Assembly: GCA_965250245.1 (NCBI GenBank)
Contig: OZ252296.1
Span: 3,782,001-3,846,000 of the forward strand
From: JABDIP01 sp965250245
GTDB lineage: Bacteria > Pseudomonadota > Alphaproteobacteria > DSM-16000 > Inquilinaceae
Direction: 5' to 3'
Length of the DNA stretch: 64,000 nt
Position numbers and translations under genes: made by a program. How positions within the stretch are numbered: the first letter of the stretch is position 1; every line of letters starts with the position of its first letter. Of this stretch, positions 8,979-17,451 are shown in pieces. A model generated the notes under the pieces. It was not told where the DNA came from. It did no database searches and saw only the letters and a program-made list of their open reading frames with translations.

Positions 8979-9156
8979 AACCGTGCGTGAGACAAAAGAA
9001 CACCGACCGAACATGCGCCGACACCAATCTCGCTTCGCCAAGGCCCGGCTTGCCGTCCTTCGGCCTGCAATGACCCTTCGCCGCGCGGGGCATCCAACCG
9101 CCTCCGTGCGACCGGCACCGAACGCCTGACCTGACAGCCCGGCATTCGTGACCGTC

Positions 9157-10644
9157 ATGGGTTCCTCACCGACGATCGTCTGGTTCCGCCAGGATTTGCG
9201 CCTGACGGACAATCCGGCCCTTCAGGCCGCGCTGGCGCGCGGCGCCCCGATCGTGCCGGTGTTCATCCTCGACGATGACGGCGACTGGACGCCGGGCGGT
9301 GCATCGCGCTGGTGGCTTCACCATAGCCTCGACCGTCTGCGCGAGGCCCTTGAAGCGGCCGGCAGCCGACTAATCCTGCGGCGCGGCTCCGGCGCAACGG
9401 TGTTGCAGGCGCTGATTTCCGACACCGGTGCCGGCGCGGTGTACTGGAACCGGCTCTATGAACACGAGAGGATCCGGCGCGACACCGCCCTGAAGTCCAT
9501 GCTCAGGGACCAGGGTGTAGAGGTCCGCAGCTTCAACGGGTCGCTGCTGGCCGAGCCCGGCACGCTCATGACCGGCTCCGGCGCGCCTTATCGGGTCTAC
9601 ACCCCGTTCTGGCGGGCCTGCAGCATGCTATCGCCGTTCGGCCGGCCCGATCCGGCGCCCGATGCGGTGCCCGCTCCGGCTGCCTGGCCGGACAGCGAGC
9701 CCCTGCAGGCGCTCGAACTGCTGCCGACGACGCCGGACTGGTCCGGTGGCCTCAAAGCGACCTGGTCGCCCGGCGAGGAGGCCGCGCTGGAGCGCCTGGC
9801 CGGCTTCGTGCGCAACGGTCTCGGCTATTACAAGACCCGCCGCGACCGGCCCGACATCGACGGCACCGCAAGCCTGTCGCCACACCTGCATTGGGGCGAG
9901 ATCGGACCGCGCCAGGTCTGGCACGCGGTGACCGAACGGCTCGCCTCCGGAGAGCTGCGCGGCCGCGAGGGCCAAGCCGAGGTCTTCCTGAAGGAGCTGG
10001 TCTGGCGCGAGTTCTCGTATCACCTGCTGTTTCACTTTCCGACCCTGCCGGCATCGCCGCTGAACGAGCGCTTCGCCGCATTCCCCTGGAACGACGACCA
10101 GGCCGCGCTGACGGCCTGGCAGCGCGGCGAGACCGGCTACCCGATCGTCGATGCGGGCATGCGGCAGCTCTGGCAGACCGGCTGGATGCACAACCGGGTG
10201 CGGATGGTGGTCGCGTCCTTCCTCACCAAGCATCTGCTGGTGCCCTGGCAGGATGGAGCGGCGTGGTTCTGGGACACTCTGGTTGACGCCGACCTGGCCA
10301 GCAACTCGGCAAGCTGGCAATGGGTTGCCGGCTGCGGTGCCGACGCCGCGCCCTATTTCCGCATTTTCAATCCGGTGCTCCAGGGCCAGAAGTTCGACCC
10401 GCTGGGCGCCTATGTGGGCCGCTGGGTCCCTGAGTTGGACCGCCTGCCGGAGACGCTGATCCATCGACCGTGGGAGGCGACGCCGGAGGCGCTGGCGCGC
10501 GCCGGGGTCCGGCTCGGATCGACCTATCCCGCCCCGATCATCGATCACCAGACGGCCCGTCGCCGGGCCCTCGCCGCCTATGAGCGCATCAAGACGGAGG
10601 AGACCGCGATGAAGTCCGACAGCAGCCCGGAGCTGGCCCTGTGA
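9157..10644 (+). CDS. phrB: Deoxyribodipyrimidine photolyase
   Basis: A 495-residue class I CPD photolyase of the cryptochrome/photolyase family. The N-terminal antenna domain begins with TIVWFRQDLRLTDNPAL. The C-terminal FAD-binding domain has FLKELVWREFSYHLLF, YPIVDAGMRQLWQTGWMHNRVRM and ASWQWVAGCGADAAPYFRIFNP, all diagnostic. The enzyme uses light and reduced FAD to split pyrimidine dimers in DNA. A GTG at 9148 is an alternative start adding three residues; neither has a strong ribosome-binding site. It is the first gene of an operon-like run of six, overlapping the next by GTGA. In Rhodobacter a photolyase belongs to the RpoE-ChrR singlet-oxygen regulon. Confidence 0.95.
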   Translation: MGSSPTIVWFRQDLRLTDNPALQAALARGAPIVPVFILDDDGDWTPGGASRWWLHHSLDRLREALEAAGSRLILRRGSGATVLQALISDTGAGAVYWNRLYEHERIRRDTALKSMLRDQGVEVRSFNGSLLAEPGTLMTGSGAPYRVYTPFWRACSMLSPFGRPDPAPDAVPAPAAWPDSEPLQALELLPTTPDWSGGLKATWSPGEEAALERLAGFVRNGLGYYKTRRDRPDIDGTASLSPHLHWGEIGPRQVWHAVTERLASGELRGREGQAEVFLKELVWREFSYHLLFHFPTLPASPLNERFAAFPWNDDQAALTAWQRGETGYPIVDAGMRQLWQTGWMHNRVRMVVASFLTKHLLVPWQDGAAWFWDTLVDADLASNSASWQWVAGCGADAAPYFRIFNPVLQGQKFDPLGAYVGRWVPELDRLPETLIHRPWEATPEALARAGVRLGSTYPAPIIDHQTARRRALAAYERIKTEETAMKSDSSPELAL

Positions 10645-11966
10645 AGATCGCCGTCATCGGAACCGGCATCACCGGCATGGCGGCCGCCTGGCTGCTCCAT
10701 CGCGACCACGAGATCACCGTGTTCGAGCAGAACGGCTATGTCGGCGGCCATTCCAACACGGTCGACGCGCCCGGCCGCGACGGCGCGGTGATCCCGGTGG
10801 ATACCGGCTTCATCGTCTACAACGAGGTCACCTATCCCAATCTGGTGCGCCTGTTCGCGCATCTGTCGGTGCCGACGCGGCCCAGCAACATGTCGTTTGC
10901 CGTCAGCATCGATGGCGGCCGGCTGGAGTATTCCGGGAACAACCTCGCAACCCTGTTCGCGCAGCGCCGCAATCTGCTGCGCCCGGCCCATTACGCCATG
11001 CTCCGCGACATCCTGCGCTTCTACAAGGAGGCGCCGAGCCTGCTGGAGACCGCCGGCAACGACCTGTCGCTGGGCGATTACCTGGCCGATGGCCGCTATG
11101 GGCATGGCTTCATCTACGATCACCTGCTGCCCATGGGGGCCGCCATCTGGTCCGCCAGCATGCAGGAGATCCTGGCCTTCCCGGCCCGGTCCTTCGTGCG
11201 CTTCTTCCATAATCACGGGCTGATGAAGGTCAGCGACCGGCCGCAATGGCGCACGGTGACCGGCGGCAGCCGGCAATATGTGGAGCGCCTGACCTGGGGC
11301 TTCGCCGATCGCATCCATCGCGGCCGCGCCGCCGTCTCGGTCCGCCGGGACACCACCGGCGCCATCGTCGGCGACAGCAGCGGCACGGCGGAGCGGTTCG
11401 ACCAGGTGGTCATCGCCACCCATGCCGACCAGGCGCTCGCCATGCTCGACGACCCCTCGGCAGAGGAGCGGCGTGTCCTTGGCGCCTTCCGCTATACGAA
11501 GAACCGGGCCGTGCTGCATGCCGACCCGACGCTCATGCCGCGCCGCAAGCGCGCCTGGGCCGCCTGGAACTATCTCAGCAACTCCACCGGCGACAGCGAT
11601 GTGTCGGTGACCTATTGGATGAACGCGCTGCAGGGCATCGGCCCGACCACGCCGCTGTTCGTCTCGCTGAACCCTCTGAGCGAGCCTGCGCCGGACCTGA
11701 CCCATCGCAGTTTCGACTACGATCATCCGGTCTTCGACGGCAAGGCGGTGGCGATGCAGTCCGACATCGGCGGCATCCAGGGCGTTCAGCGGACCTGGTT
11801 CGGCGGCGCCTATTGCGGCTACGGCTTCCACGAGGACGGCCTGTCCGCGGGGCTCGCGATCGCCGAGGCGCTGGGCGCCCAGCGGCCCTGGACCTGCGAG
11901 GACGCCTCGCCGGCCGGCCGCAACGCCCGCCCGGTCGCCGTCGAACAGCTGGCGGCGGCGGAATGA
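10641..11966 (+). CDS. FAD-dependent oxidoreductase, UfaD/amine-oxidase-like
   Basis: A 441-residue flavoprotein. The N-terminal Rossmann motif IAVIGTGITGMAAAWLL binds FAD, followed by the dinucleotide-binding second half with VFEQNGYVGGHSNTVD; the C-terminus has TWFGGAYCGYGFHEDGLSAGLAIAEALG. It starts with GTG overlapping the phrB stop. This family sits beside cfa-type methyltransferases and DUF1365 genes in many proteobacteria. In Rhodobacter and Rhodopseudomonas a member (UfaD) acts with methyltransferase UfaM in making methylated furan fatty acids, introducing a double bond into the methylated acyl chain. That function is inferred here from homology and context. The gene overlaps the next by ATGA. 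Confidence 0.82.
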   Translation: MKIAVIGTGITGMAAAWLLHRDHEITVFEQNGYVGGHSNTVDAPGRDGAVIPVDTGFIVYNEVTYPNLVRLFAHLSVPTRPSNMSFAVSIDGGRLEYSGNNLATLFAQRRNLLRPAHYAMLRDILRFYKEAPSLLETAGNDLSLGDYLADGRYGHGFIYDHLLPMGAAIWSASMQEILAFPARSFVRFFHNHGLMKVSDRPQWRTVTGGSRQYVERLTWGFADRIHRGRAAVSVRRDTTGAIVGDSSGTAERFDQVVIATHADQALAMLDDPSAEERRVLGAFRYTKNRAVLHADPTLMPRRKRAWAAWNYLSNSTGDSDVSVTYWMNALQGIGPTTPLFVSLNPLSEPAPDLTHRSFDYDHPVFDGKAVAMQSDIGGIQGVQRTWFGGAYCGYGFHEDGLSAGLAIAEALGAQRPWTCEDASPAGRNARPVAVEQLAAAE

Positions 11967-12772
11967 GCATGCAATCCGATCATCGCGGGTCCGCCCTGTA
12001 TTTCGGGCAGGTCATGCACAAGCGGCTGCGGCCCTTCGTGCATCGCTTCGCCTACCGGGTGTTCTCGCTGTGGCTCGACATCGACGATGTCGGCGGCCTG
12101 TCGCGGCGGCTGAGACTGTTCTCGCACAACCGCTTCAACGTCTTCAGCGTCTTCGACAAGGATCACGGCCCGCGCGACGGCCGGCCGCTCCGGCCCTATG
12201 TCGAGGGGATACTGGCCGAGGCCGGCATCGCGCTGGATGGCGGGTCGATCCACCTGCTCTGCTTCCCGCGGGTGCTGGGATACGTCTTCAACCCGCTCAG
12301 CATCTATTTCTGCCGCCACGCCGACGGGCGGCTGCGGGCGATCCTCTACGAGGTGACCAACACCTTCGGCGACCGCCACAGCTATCTGCTGCCGGTGGAT
12401 GCCGGCCGCGATAAGACGGCCCCGATCACCCAGGCCTGCGACAAGGTGCTGTACGTCTCGCCGTTCATCGACATGACCGCGCAGTATCGGTTCCGGGTCA
12501 AGGAGCCCGGCGAGCGGCTGTCCGTCCTGATCCGCCAGTCGGTCCCGGAGGGCGAGCAGTTGATCGCCACGATGACCGGCAAGCGGGCGCCGCTGGGCGA
12601 CCGACAGCTCGTCCGCGCCTTCGTCACCCACCCGCTCATGACGGTCAAGGTGATCGGCGCTATCCATTGGCAGGCATTGTGGCTGTGGTTGAAGGGTGCG
12701 ACCTTCCACCGCCGGCCGGCGCCACCCACGGAACCCGTAAGTCCCACCCTCACCACGACGCCGGCCGAATGA
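11963..12772 (+). CDS. DUF1365 family protein
   Basis: A 269-residue DUF1365 protein. Recognisable blocks are LYFGQVMHKRLRPFVHRFAYRVF at the N-terminus, LLCFPRVLGYVFNPLSIYFC, LYEVTNTFGDRHSYLLPV and KVLYVSPFIDMTAQYRF, then HPLMTVKVIGAIHWQALWLWLKG close to the C-terminus, which may touch the membrane. The family has no proven reaction. It is almost always between an FAD oxidoreductase and a Cfa-like methyltransferase, as here, so it probably acts on fatty-acyl chains in phospholipids. In Rhodobacter, genes of this cluster are also needed for normal ChrR turnover. The ATG at 11963 overlaps the preceding stop; the frame stays open upstream but without homology. Confidence 0.9.
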   Translation: MSMQSDHRGSALYFGQVMHKRLRPFVHRFAYRVFSLWLDIDDVGGLSRRLRLFSHNRFNVFSVFDKDHGPRDGRPLRPYVEGILAEAGIALDGGSIHLLCFPRVLGYVFNPLSIYFCRHADGRLRAILYEVTNTFGDRHSYLLPVDAGRDKTAPITQACDKVLYVSPFIDMTAQYRFRVKEPGERLSVLIRQSVPEGEQLIATMTGKRAPLGDRQLVRAFVTHPLMTVKVIGAIHWQALWLWLKGATFHRRPAPPTEPVSPTLTTTPAE

Positions 12773-14046
12773 CCGATATGACCACTGACCTGATCCCGGC
12801 GCCGGTCGGCGCCGACAAGGCCGATCCGCCCCTGTGCCCGGCCCCCGCGACGCCGGTGCTCTACCGGCGCGGCCAGGCGATGCGCTGGCTGGTGGCGCTG
12901 GCGCGCAACGTCCAGATCGGCAGCATCACCTTCGTCTTCCCGGACGGCAGCACTGAGCGCATGCAGGGCCCGGAACCAGGCCCGGCGGCGGTGTTCCGCA
13001 TCCATCGCGACCGGGTGGCGCGCCGCTTCATCGTCGGCGGCACGCTGGGGTTCTGCGAGTCCTATCTCGACGGCGACTGGTCCAGCCCGGACATGGAATG
13101 CCTGTTCGTCTGGACGCTGATGAACGAGAACCGGTTGACGCAATTGCTGAACGGCAAGCGCTGGTACCGCGCCCTGCGGTCGGTGAGCCACGTGCTGCGC
13201 CCCAACAACCGCAGCGGCGCCCGGCGCAACATCGCCTATCACTACGATCTTGGGAACGCCTTCTACGAGAAGTGGCTGGACCCGACCATGACCTATTCCA
13301 GCGCCCTGTTCGAAGACGGCCAGGCGGACGAGGACATGGTGGCGGCCCAGCGCGGCAAATATGCCGCCCTGGCGCGGTCCATGTCCCTGCAGCCCGGGCA
13401 CTCGGTGCTCGAGATCGGCTGCGGCTGGGGCGGCTTCGCGGAATTCGCCGCCGGCGAGATCGGGGCCAATGTCACCGCGATCACCATCAGCCGCGAACAG
13501 CACGCCTTCGCAAGCGAGCGCATCCAGCGCGCCGGGCTCAACGACCGCGTCGACGTGCGCCTACAGGACTACCGCGAGGTCGAGGGCCGCTACGACCGCG
13601 TCGCCTCGATCGAGATGTTCGAGGCGGTCGGCGAGGCCTATTGGCCGCAATTTTTCGCCACCCTGCGCGACCGGTTGGCGGCCGGCGGCAGCGCCGCGCT
13701 TCAGATCATCACGATCGACGACGGGAGTTTCGAGGAGTACCGGCGCAAGGCCGACTACATCCAGAAATACATCTTCCCCGGCGGCATGCTCCCCAGCCTT
13801 GGCGCGCTGGCGAAGCAGATCCGCCAGGCCGGCCTCCGGCAGGGGGAGATGACGCATTTCGGACAGGACTACGCGCGCACGCTGAAGTACTGGAACGAGC
13901 GGTTCCAGGAGGCCTGGCCGGAGATCAAGCCGCTCGGCTTCGACGACCGCTTCAAGCGCATGTGGGAGCAATACCTGATGTATTGCGCCGCCGGCTTCAC
14001 GGTCGGCACCATCGACGTCGTCCAGCTCGCCGTGGCGCGGGACTGA
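12769..14046 (+). CDS. SAM-dependent Cfa/UfaM-type fatty-acyl methyltransferase
   Basis: A 425-residue member of the cyclopropane-fatty-acid synthase family, which transfers methyl or methylene groups from SAM to double bonds of phospholipid acyl chains. Motifs: NIAYHYDLGNAFYEKWLDPTMTYSSALF, the SAM site VLEIGCGWGGFAEFAA, the acidic MFEAVGEAYW (matching the E. coli Cfa catalytic Glu) and the DYARTLKYW tyrosine. At the position of the E. coli Cfa LHTIG histidine this protein reads LQIITIDDG, so that His is replaced by Gln. This and the operon point to a UfaM-like methyltransferase rather than classical Cfa. The ATG at 12769 overlaps the DUF1365 stop. Confidence 0.88.
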   Translation: MTDMTTDLIPAPVGADKADPPLCPAPATPVLYRRGQAMRWLVALARNVQIGSITFVFPDGSTERMQGPEPGPAAVFRIHRDRVARRFIVGGTLGFCESYLDGDWSSPDMECLFVWTLMNENRLTQLLNGKRWYRALRSVSHVLRPNNRSGARRNIAYHYDLGNAFYEKWLDPTMTYSSALFEDGQADEDMVAAQRGKYAALARSMSLQPGHSVLEIGCGWGGFAEFAAGEIGANVTAITISREQHAFASERIQRAGLNDRVDVRLQDYREVEGRYDRVASIEMFEAVGEAYWPQFFATLRDRLAAGGSAALQIITIDDGSFEEYRRKADYIQKYIFPGGMLPSLGALAKQIRQAGLRQGEMTHFGQDYARTLKYWNERFQEAWPEIKPLGFDDRFKRMWEQYLMYCAAGFTVGTIDVVQLAVARD

Positions 14047-14070
14047 CCGGCGGATCGTGCCAGCGGGCTG

Positions 14071-15486
14071 ATGGACTCACCGCCGCGCGAGGTTTCGATC
14101 CGGCTGTCGGCCCTGATCGCCTATGGCGCGCCGGCCCTGCCGCTGGCGGCGCTGACCCTGCCGACCTACATCCTGCTGCCGAAATTCTACGCCAGCGAGG
14201 TCGGGCTCGGACTGGCCACCGTCGGCGTGATCCTGCTGCTGGCGCGGTTCTGGGACGTGATCAGCGATCCCGTCATCGGCCAGATGAGCGACCGCATCGA
14301 GACCCGGTTCGGGCGACGGCGCCCCTGGATCGTGCTGGGAACGCCGCTGGTGATGACCGCGGTCTGGTTCCTGTTCGTGCCCGGCGCCGGCGCCGGCAGC
14401 ACCCACCTGCTGGTCTGGAGCCTGGTACTGTACACCGGCTGGACCATGATGATCCTGCCGCTGACCGCCTGGGGCGCCGAGATGTCCGGCGGCTACAACG
14501 AGCGCAGCCGGATCGCCGCCTTCCGCGAGACCGCGATCATCCTGGGCACGCTGCTGGCCCTGGGCCTGCCGGTGCTGCTGGGCACCAAGGACGGGCCGGC
14601 GGCGGCGGACTCGCTGTCGCTGATCGCCTGGACCGTCATCATCCTGCTGCCGCTGGCCGTCCTCGCCCTTCTGAAATTCACGCCCGAGCCGCCGGTGCGG
14701 TACCGGGCGCATATCACGTTCCGGCGCGGCCTCGCGGTCCTGCGCGGCAACCGGCCCTTCCGCCGCCTGATCCTCGCCTATCTGATCAACGGCGTCGCCA
14801 ACGGGCTCCCGGCGACCATGTTCATCCTCTATGTCGGCAACGTCCTGCAGGCGCCGAAGCAGGCCGCCATCCTGCTGTTCATCTACTTCCTGGCCGGGAT
14901 CGTTGCGGTGCCGCTCTGGCTCAGGCTCAGCTACCGCTTCGGCAAGCACCGCATCTGGTGCTGGGCGATGATTTGGGCTGCGGCGATCTTCGCCTTGGTG
15001 CCGGCACTCGGGTCCGGGGATGTGTGGTGGTTCGTCGGCGTCTGCGTCCTGACCGGGATCAGCCTGGGCGCCGATCTGGTGCTGCCCTCCTCGATGCAGG
15101 CCGATGTGGTCGATCTCGACACCGCGGAGTCCGGAGACCAGCGCACGGGCCTCTATTTCGCCCTTTGGGGCATGGTGACCAAGCTGGCCCTGGCGCTGGC
15201 GGTCGGGATCGCCTTCCCGCTGCTGGATCTGGCCGGTTTCGCCGATGGCGAGGCCAATGCGCCCGCGGCCCTGTGGACCCTGATCGGCCTCTACAGCCTC
15301 GCGCCGGTGATCTTCAAGGCGATCGCCATCGTATTGATGTGGAGATACCCGATCACGGCGGAACGCCAGGCCGCGACCCGGCAGCGGATCGACCGTGACA
15401 TGGACAACGCGCAAAGCGGGACACCGAATGACGCCACGCATCCTGACCCTTTGCCTGGCCGTCCTGTTCGCGCTAACGGGATGTAG
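14071..15486 (+). CDS. MFS transporter, GPH (MelB-like) family
   Basis: A 471-residue membrane protein with about 12 hydrophobic segments, of the glycoside-pentoside-hexuronide:cation symporter type. The cytoplasmic loop after helix 2 has the conserved DVISDPVIGQMSDRIETRFGRRRPW signature. Members of this family sit in the singlet-oxygen/modified-lipid cluster of Rhodobacter and relatives, but the substrate is unknown; a lipid or lipid precursor is a possible guess. It starts 24 bases after the methyltransferase gene. The last roughly 20 codons overlap the start of the DUF3833 gene by 59 bases and are not membrane-like, so they may be a poorly conserved tail. Confidence 0.88.
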   Translation: MDSPPREVSIRLSALIAYGAPALPLAALTLPTYILLPKFYASEVGLGLATVGVILLLARFWDVISDPVIGQMSDRIETRFGRRRPWIVLGTPLVMTAVWFLFVPGAGAGSTHLLVWSLVLYTGWTMMILPLTAWGAEMSGGYNERSRIAAFRETAIILGTLLALGLPVLLGTKDGPAAADSLSLIAWTVIILLPLAVLALLKFTPEPPVRYRAHITFRRGLAVLRGNRPFRRLILAYLINGVANGLPATMFILYVGNVLQAPKQAAILLFIYFLAGIVAVPLWLRLSYRFGKHRIWCWAMIWAAAIFALVPALGSGDVWWFVGVCVLTGISLGADLVLPSSMQADVVDLDTAESGDQRTGLYFALWGMVTKLALALAVGIAFPLLDLAGFADGEANAPAALWTLIGLYSLAPVIFKAIAIVLMWRYPITAERQAATRQRIDRDMDNAQSGTPNDATHPDPLPGRPVRANGM

Positions 15487-16012
15487 CAGCATGAAGCCCG
15501 AAGACTTCGACGGCACGACGCCGCGGTTCATCCTCGAGGAGTATTTCTCCGGCAATGTCCGGGCCTGGGGCGTATTCCAGGACCGGTTCGGCCGCCTGCG
15601 GCGGCAGTTCGTCGTCGACATCCAGGGGACCTGGGACGGCGAGGTCCTGACCCTGGTCGAGGATTTCGTCTACGACGACGGCGAGGTCGACCAGCGCATC
15701 TGGACGATCCACAAGATCGACGAGCACAACTACCTGGGCACGGCCGACGACGTGGTCGGCACCGCGACCGGGATCAGCTACGGCAACGCGCTGAACTGGC
15801 AGTACGATTTCGATCTGCAGGTCGGCGACAACACCTTCCGCGTCCATTTCGACGACTGGATGTTCCAGCAGGACGACGATGTGATGATCAACCGCGCCGA
15901 GGTTACCAAATGGGGCTTCACGGTCGGCGAAGCGAGTATCTTCTTCCGCCGGCTGAGCGCCGCGGAAGCAGCCGCAAACCCTCTGCAGCAGACATTGGCC
16001 GCCGCCGAATAG
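15428..16012 (+). CDS. DUF3833 lipoprotein
   Basis: A 194-residue protein with a lipoprotein signal: a hydrophobic stretch from residue 5 and a lipobox LTGC with the acylated Cys at position 19. The remainder matches DUF3833: LEEYFSGNVRAWGVFQDRFGRLRRQF, TWDGEVLTLVEDFVYDDGEVDQRIW and the MFQQDDDVMINRAEVTKWGFTVGEASIFF block. The function is unknown; it should be anchored in the outer or inner membrane facing the periplasm. DUF3833 genes accompany photolyase, Cfa-type methyltransferase and MFS genes in this cluster across Proteobacteria. The ATG at 15428 lies within the MFS gene end and is preferred over an upstream start at 15395 because the signal peptide begins there. Confidence 0.88.
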   Translation: MTPRILTLCLAVLFALTGCSSMKPEDFDGTTPRFILEEYFSGNVRAWGVFQDRFGRLRRQFVVDIQGTWDGEVLTLVEDFVYDDGEVDQRIWTIHKIDEHNYLGTADDVVGTATGISYGNALNWQYDFDLQVGDNTFRVHFDDWMFQQDDDVMINRAEVTKWGFTVGEASIFFRRLSAAEAAANPLQQTLAAAE

Positions 16013-16052
16013 CGGCGCTGAAGGGCTCTCCTTAGCCGGGCCGCCGGCACTT

Positions 16053-16176
16053 CCCTCACCCGGCTCGCCTACGCTCGCCACCCTCTCCCAGAGGGAGAGG
16101 GAACACTCAAAAAGGCTTCGAAAAAACCCTCTCCCCCTGGGAGAGGGTGGGCCGCCGAAGGCGGACCGGGTGAGGG
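16053..16176. repeat. Intergenic inverted repeat, family C (CCCTCACC...GGTGAGGG)
   Basis: Two complementary arms, 16053-16101 and 16127-16176, surround a short A-rich centre. Each arm carries CCCTCACC at the outside and a CCCTCTCCC/GGGAGAGGG palindrome inside. A second copy with the same plan lies at 63098-63240. In this place it sits between the convergent DUF3833 and NTF2-like genes, where it could also act as a bidirectional terminator. This kind of element is common in alphaproteobacterial genomes and is non-coding. Confidence 0.75.
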
Positions 16177-16215
16177 CAGCTCTGAGGTAAAGGCTGGGGC
16201 ATCTTCGGGCCTTCC

Positions 16216-16635
16216 CTAGGCCTCCAGCCGCCGTCGCAGCCTCCTCAGCACCCAGCCGATCACCGGAAGGCGCTCGTACAACTGGCTGGCCGCGTCCCAG
16301 TGATCGATATGGGAGACGACCCGGCCGGACGGGTCGAACCGGATCTCGCTGACGCCGGTGATGCGCCAATCCCGCCGGCTGCTGCGAAAGGTGAAATCCC
16401 AGCGCAGGAAGCACAGCGCGCCGTCCACCGCGCGGCTCGTCACGCGAAACCGCGGCTCCGACACGCGCTGGAACATGTCCTCGAACACGGCGCGGAACCC
16501 CGCCAGCCCGCGGACATCGTTGAACGGGTCCTGGAAGTGCACGTCCGGATCGGCCAGCTCGTCCAAGCGATGCAGCGAGTCCGGCGACAGCGTCTCCCAG
16601 AACCGCACATAGGCATCGACGCCAGCGGAGCTCAT
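16216..16635 (-). CDS. Nuclear transport factor 2 (SnoaL-like) family protein
   Basis: A 139-residue NTF2-fold protein. The N-terminal helix block VDAYVRFWETLSPDSLHRLDELADPDVHFQDPFND and the later RVVSHIDHWDAASQLYERLPVIGWVLRRL are typical of the SnoaL-like proteins found beside SDR genes in lipid or singlet-oxygen clusters. NTF2-like folds may be isomerases, hydrolases or binding proteins; no activity can be assigned. The ATG at 16635 overlaps the stop of the upstream SDR gene (ATGA), so the two are translationally coupled. The upstream part of the open frame, inside the SDR gene, is a shadow. Confidence 0.85.
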   Translation of the reverse strand: MSSAGVDAYVRFWETLSPDSLHRLDELADPDVHFQDPFNDVRGLAGFRAVFEDMFQRVSEPRFRVTSRAVDGALCFLRWDFTFRSSRRDWRITGVSEIRFDPSGRVVSHIDHWDAASQLYERLPVIGWVLRRLRRRLEA

Positions 16636-17402
16636 TTCGCGCCCGTCGCCCGCCGCACCATCGGGAAATAGGCCCAATAGGGCAGCATGCGCATCAGCTT
16701 CAGCCCGTAGGTGAAGCGGCGCGGGAAGGTGATCTCGAAGGCGTTGCCGGCGAGCCCGTCCACGACCCGGTCGGCGGCCGCGTCCACCTCCATCAGGAAC
16801 GGCATCGGGAAGGTGTTCTTGTCGGTCAGCGGTGTACGCACGAAGCCCGGATTGACCAGCTGGATCTTCAGGCCCAACCGATCGAAGTCGAATTTCAGCC
16901 CCTCGCACAGATTGATCAGTGCCGCCTTGGTGGCGCCGTAGGCCAGCGAGGACGGCAGGCCGCGATACCCCGCGACCGACGACACCACCGCCAGATGCCC
17001 GCGCCGTCGCGCCATCCATCCGGGCATGAGAGCCCCCAGGCAATCGACGGTACCGAGCACGTTGAGCTCGACCTGGGCGCGGAACTTGTCCGCATCCAGC
17101 TTGTCCGCGCGATCCGGAAGATAGACGCCGGCATTGAGGATGGCGATATCGATGCCGCCCTGCTCGGACTCAAGCCGCGCGACGGTCTCGGCGATCCGGA
17201 TCTGGTCGGTGACGTCGCACGGGGCCGCGACGATGCTCCCGGAGAGGCCGGAGGCTTCCTCGGCCAGCTCCTTCAGGGCGTCCTCGCGCCGCGCGCTGGC
17301 GGCCACGGTGCGGCCATCCCGCGCCATCCTGAGCGCGATGGCGCGCCCGATGCCGGAACTTGCGCCGGTGATCCAGACGCAGCCTTGCTTGCCTTCAGCC
17401 AT
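16632..17402 (-). CDS. SDR family NAD(P)-dependent oxidoreductase
   Basis: A 256-residue classical short-chain dehydrogenase. TGASSGIG near residue 13 binds the cofactor, NAG lies in AILNAGVYLPD, and the catalytic Ser and Tyr-x3-Lys appear in VVSSVAGYRGLPSSLAYGATKAAL. The C-terminal part (FEITFPRRFTYGLKLMRMLPYWAYF) is specific to the subgroup seen with NTF2-like genes in the RpoE-ChrR cluster of Rhodobacter-like bacteria. Substrate unknown; a role in modified fatty-acid or lipid metabolism is suggested by context only. A possible ECF-type promoter on the minus strand has TGATCC at 17454-17449 and TATCG at 17429-17425, but the spacer is 19 bases, one more than ideal. Confidence 0.9.
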   Translation of the reverse strand: MAEGKQGCVWITGASSGIGRAIALRMARDGRTVAASARREDALKELAEEASGLSGSIVAAPCDVTDQIRIAETVARLESEQGGIDIAILNAGVYLPDRADKLDADKFRAQVELNVLGTVDCLGALMPGWMARRRGHLAVVSSVAGYRGLPSSLAYGATKAALINLCEGLKFDFDRLGLKIQLVNPGFVRTPLTDKNTFPMPFLMEVDAAADRVVDGLAGNAFEITFPRRFTYGLKLMRMLPYWAYFPMVRRATGAK

Positions 17403-17451
17403 GTCGCGAGGGCCTCCGCTGTGGCGATACGGCCCGGCGGGCCCGGCCGGA

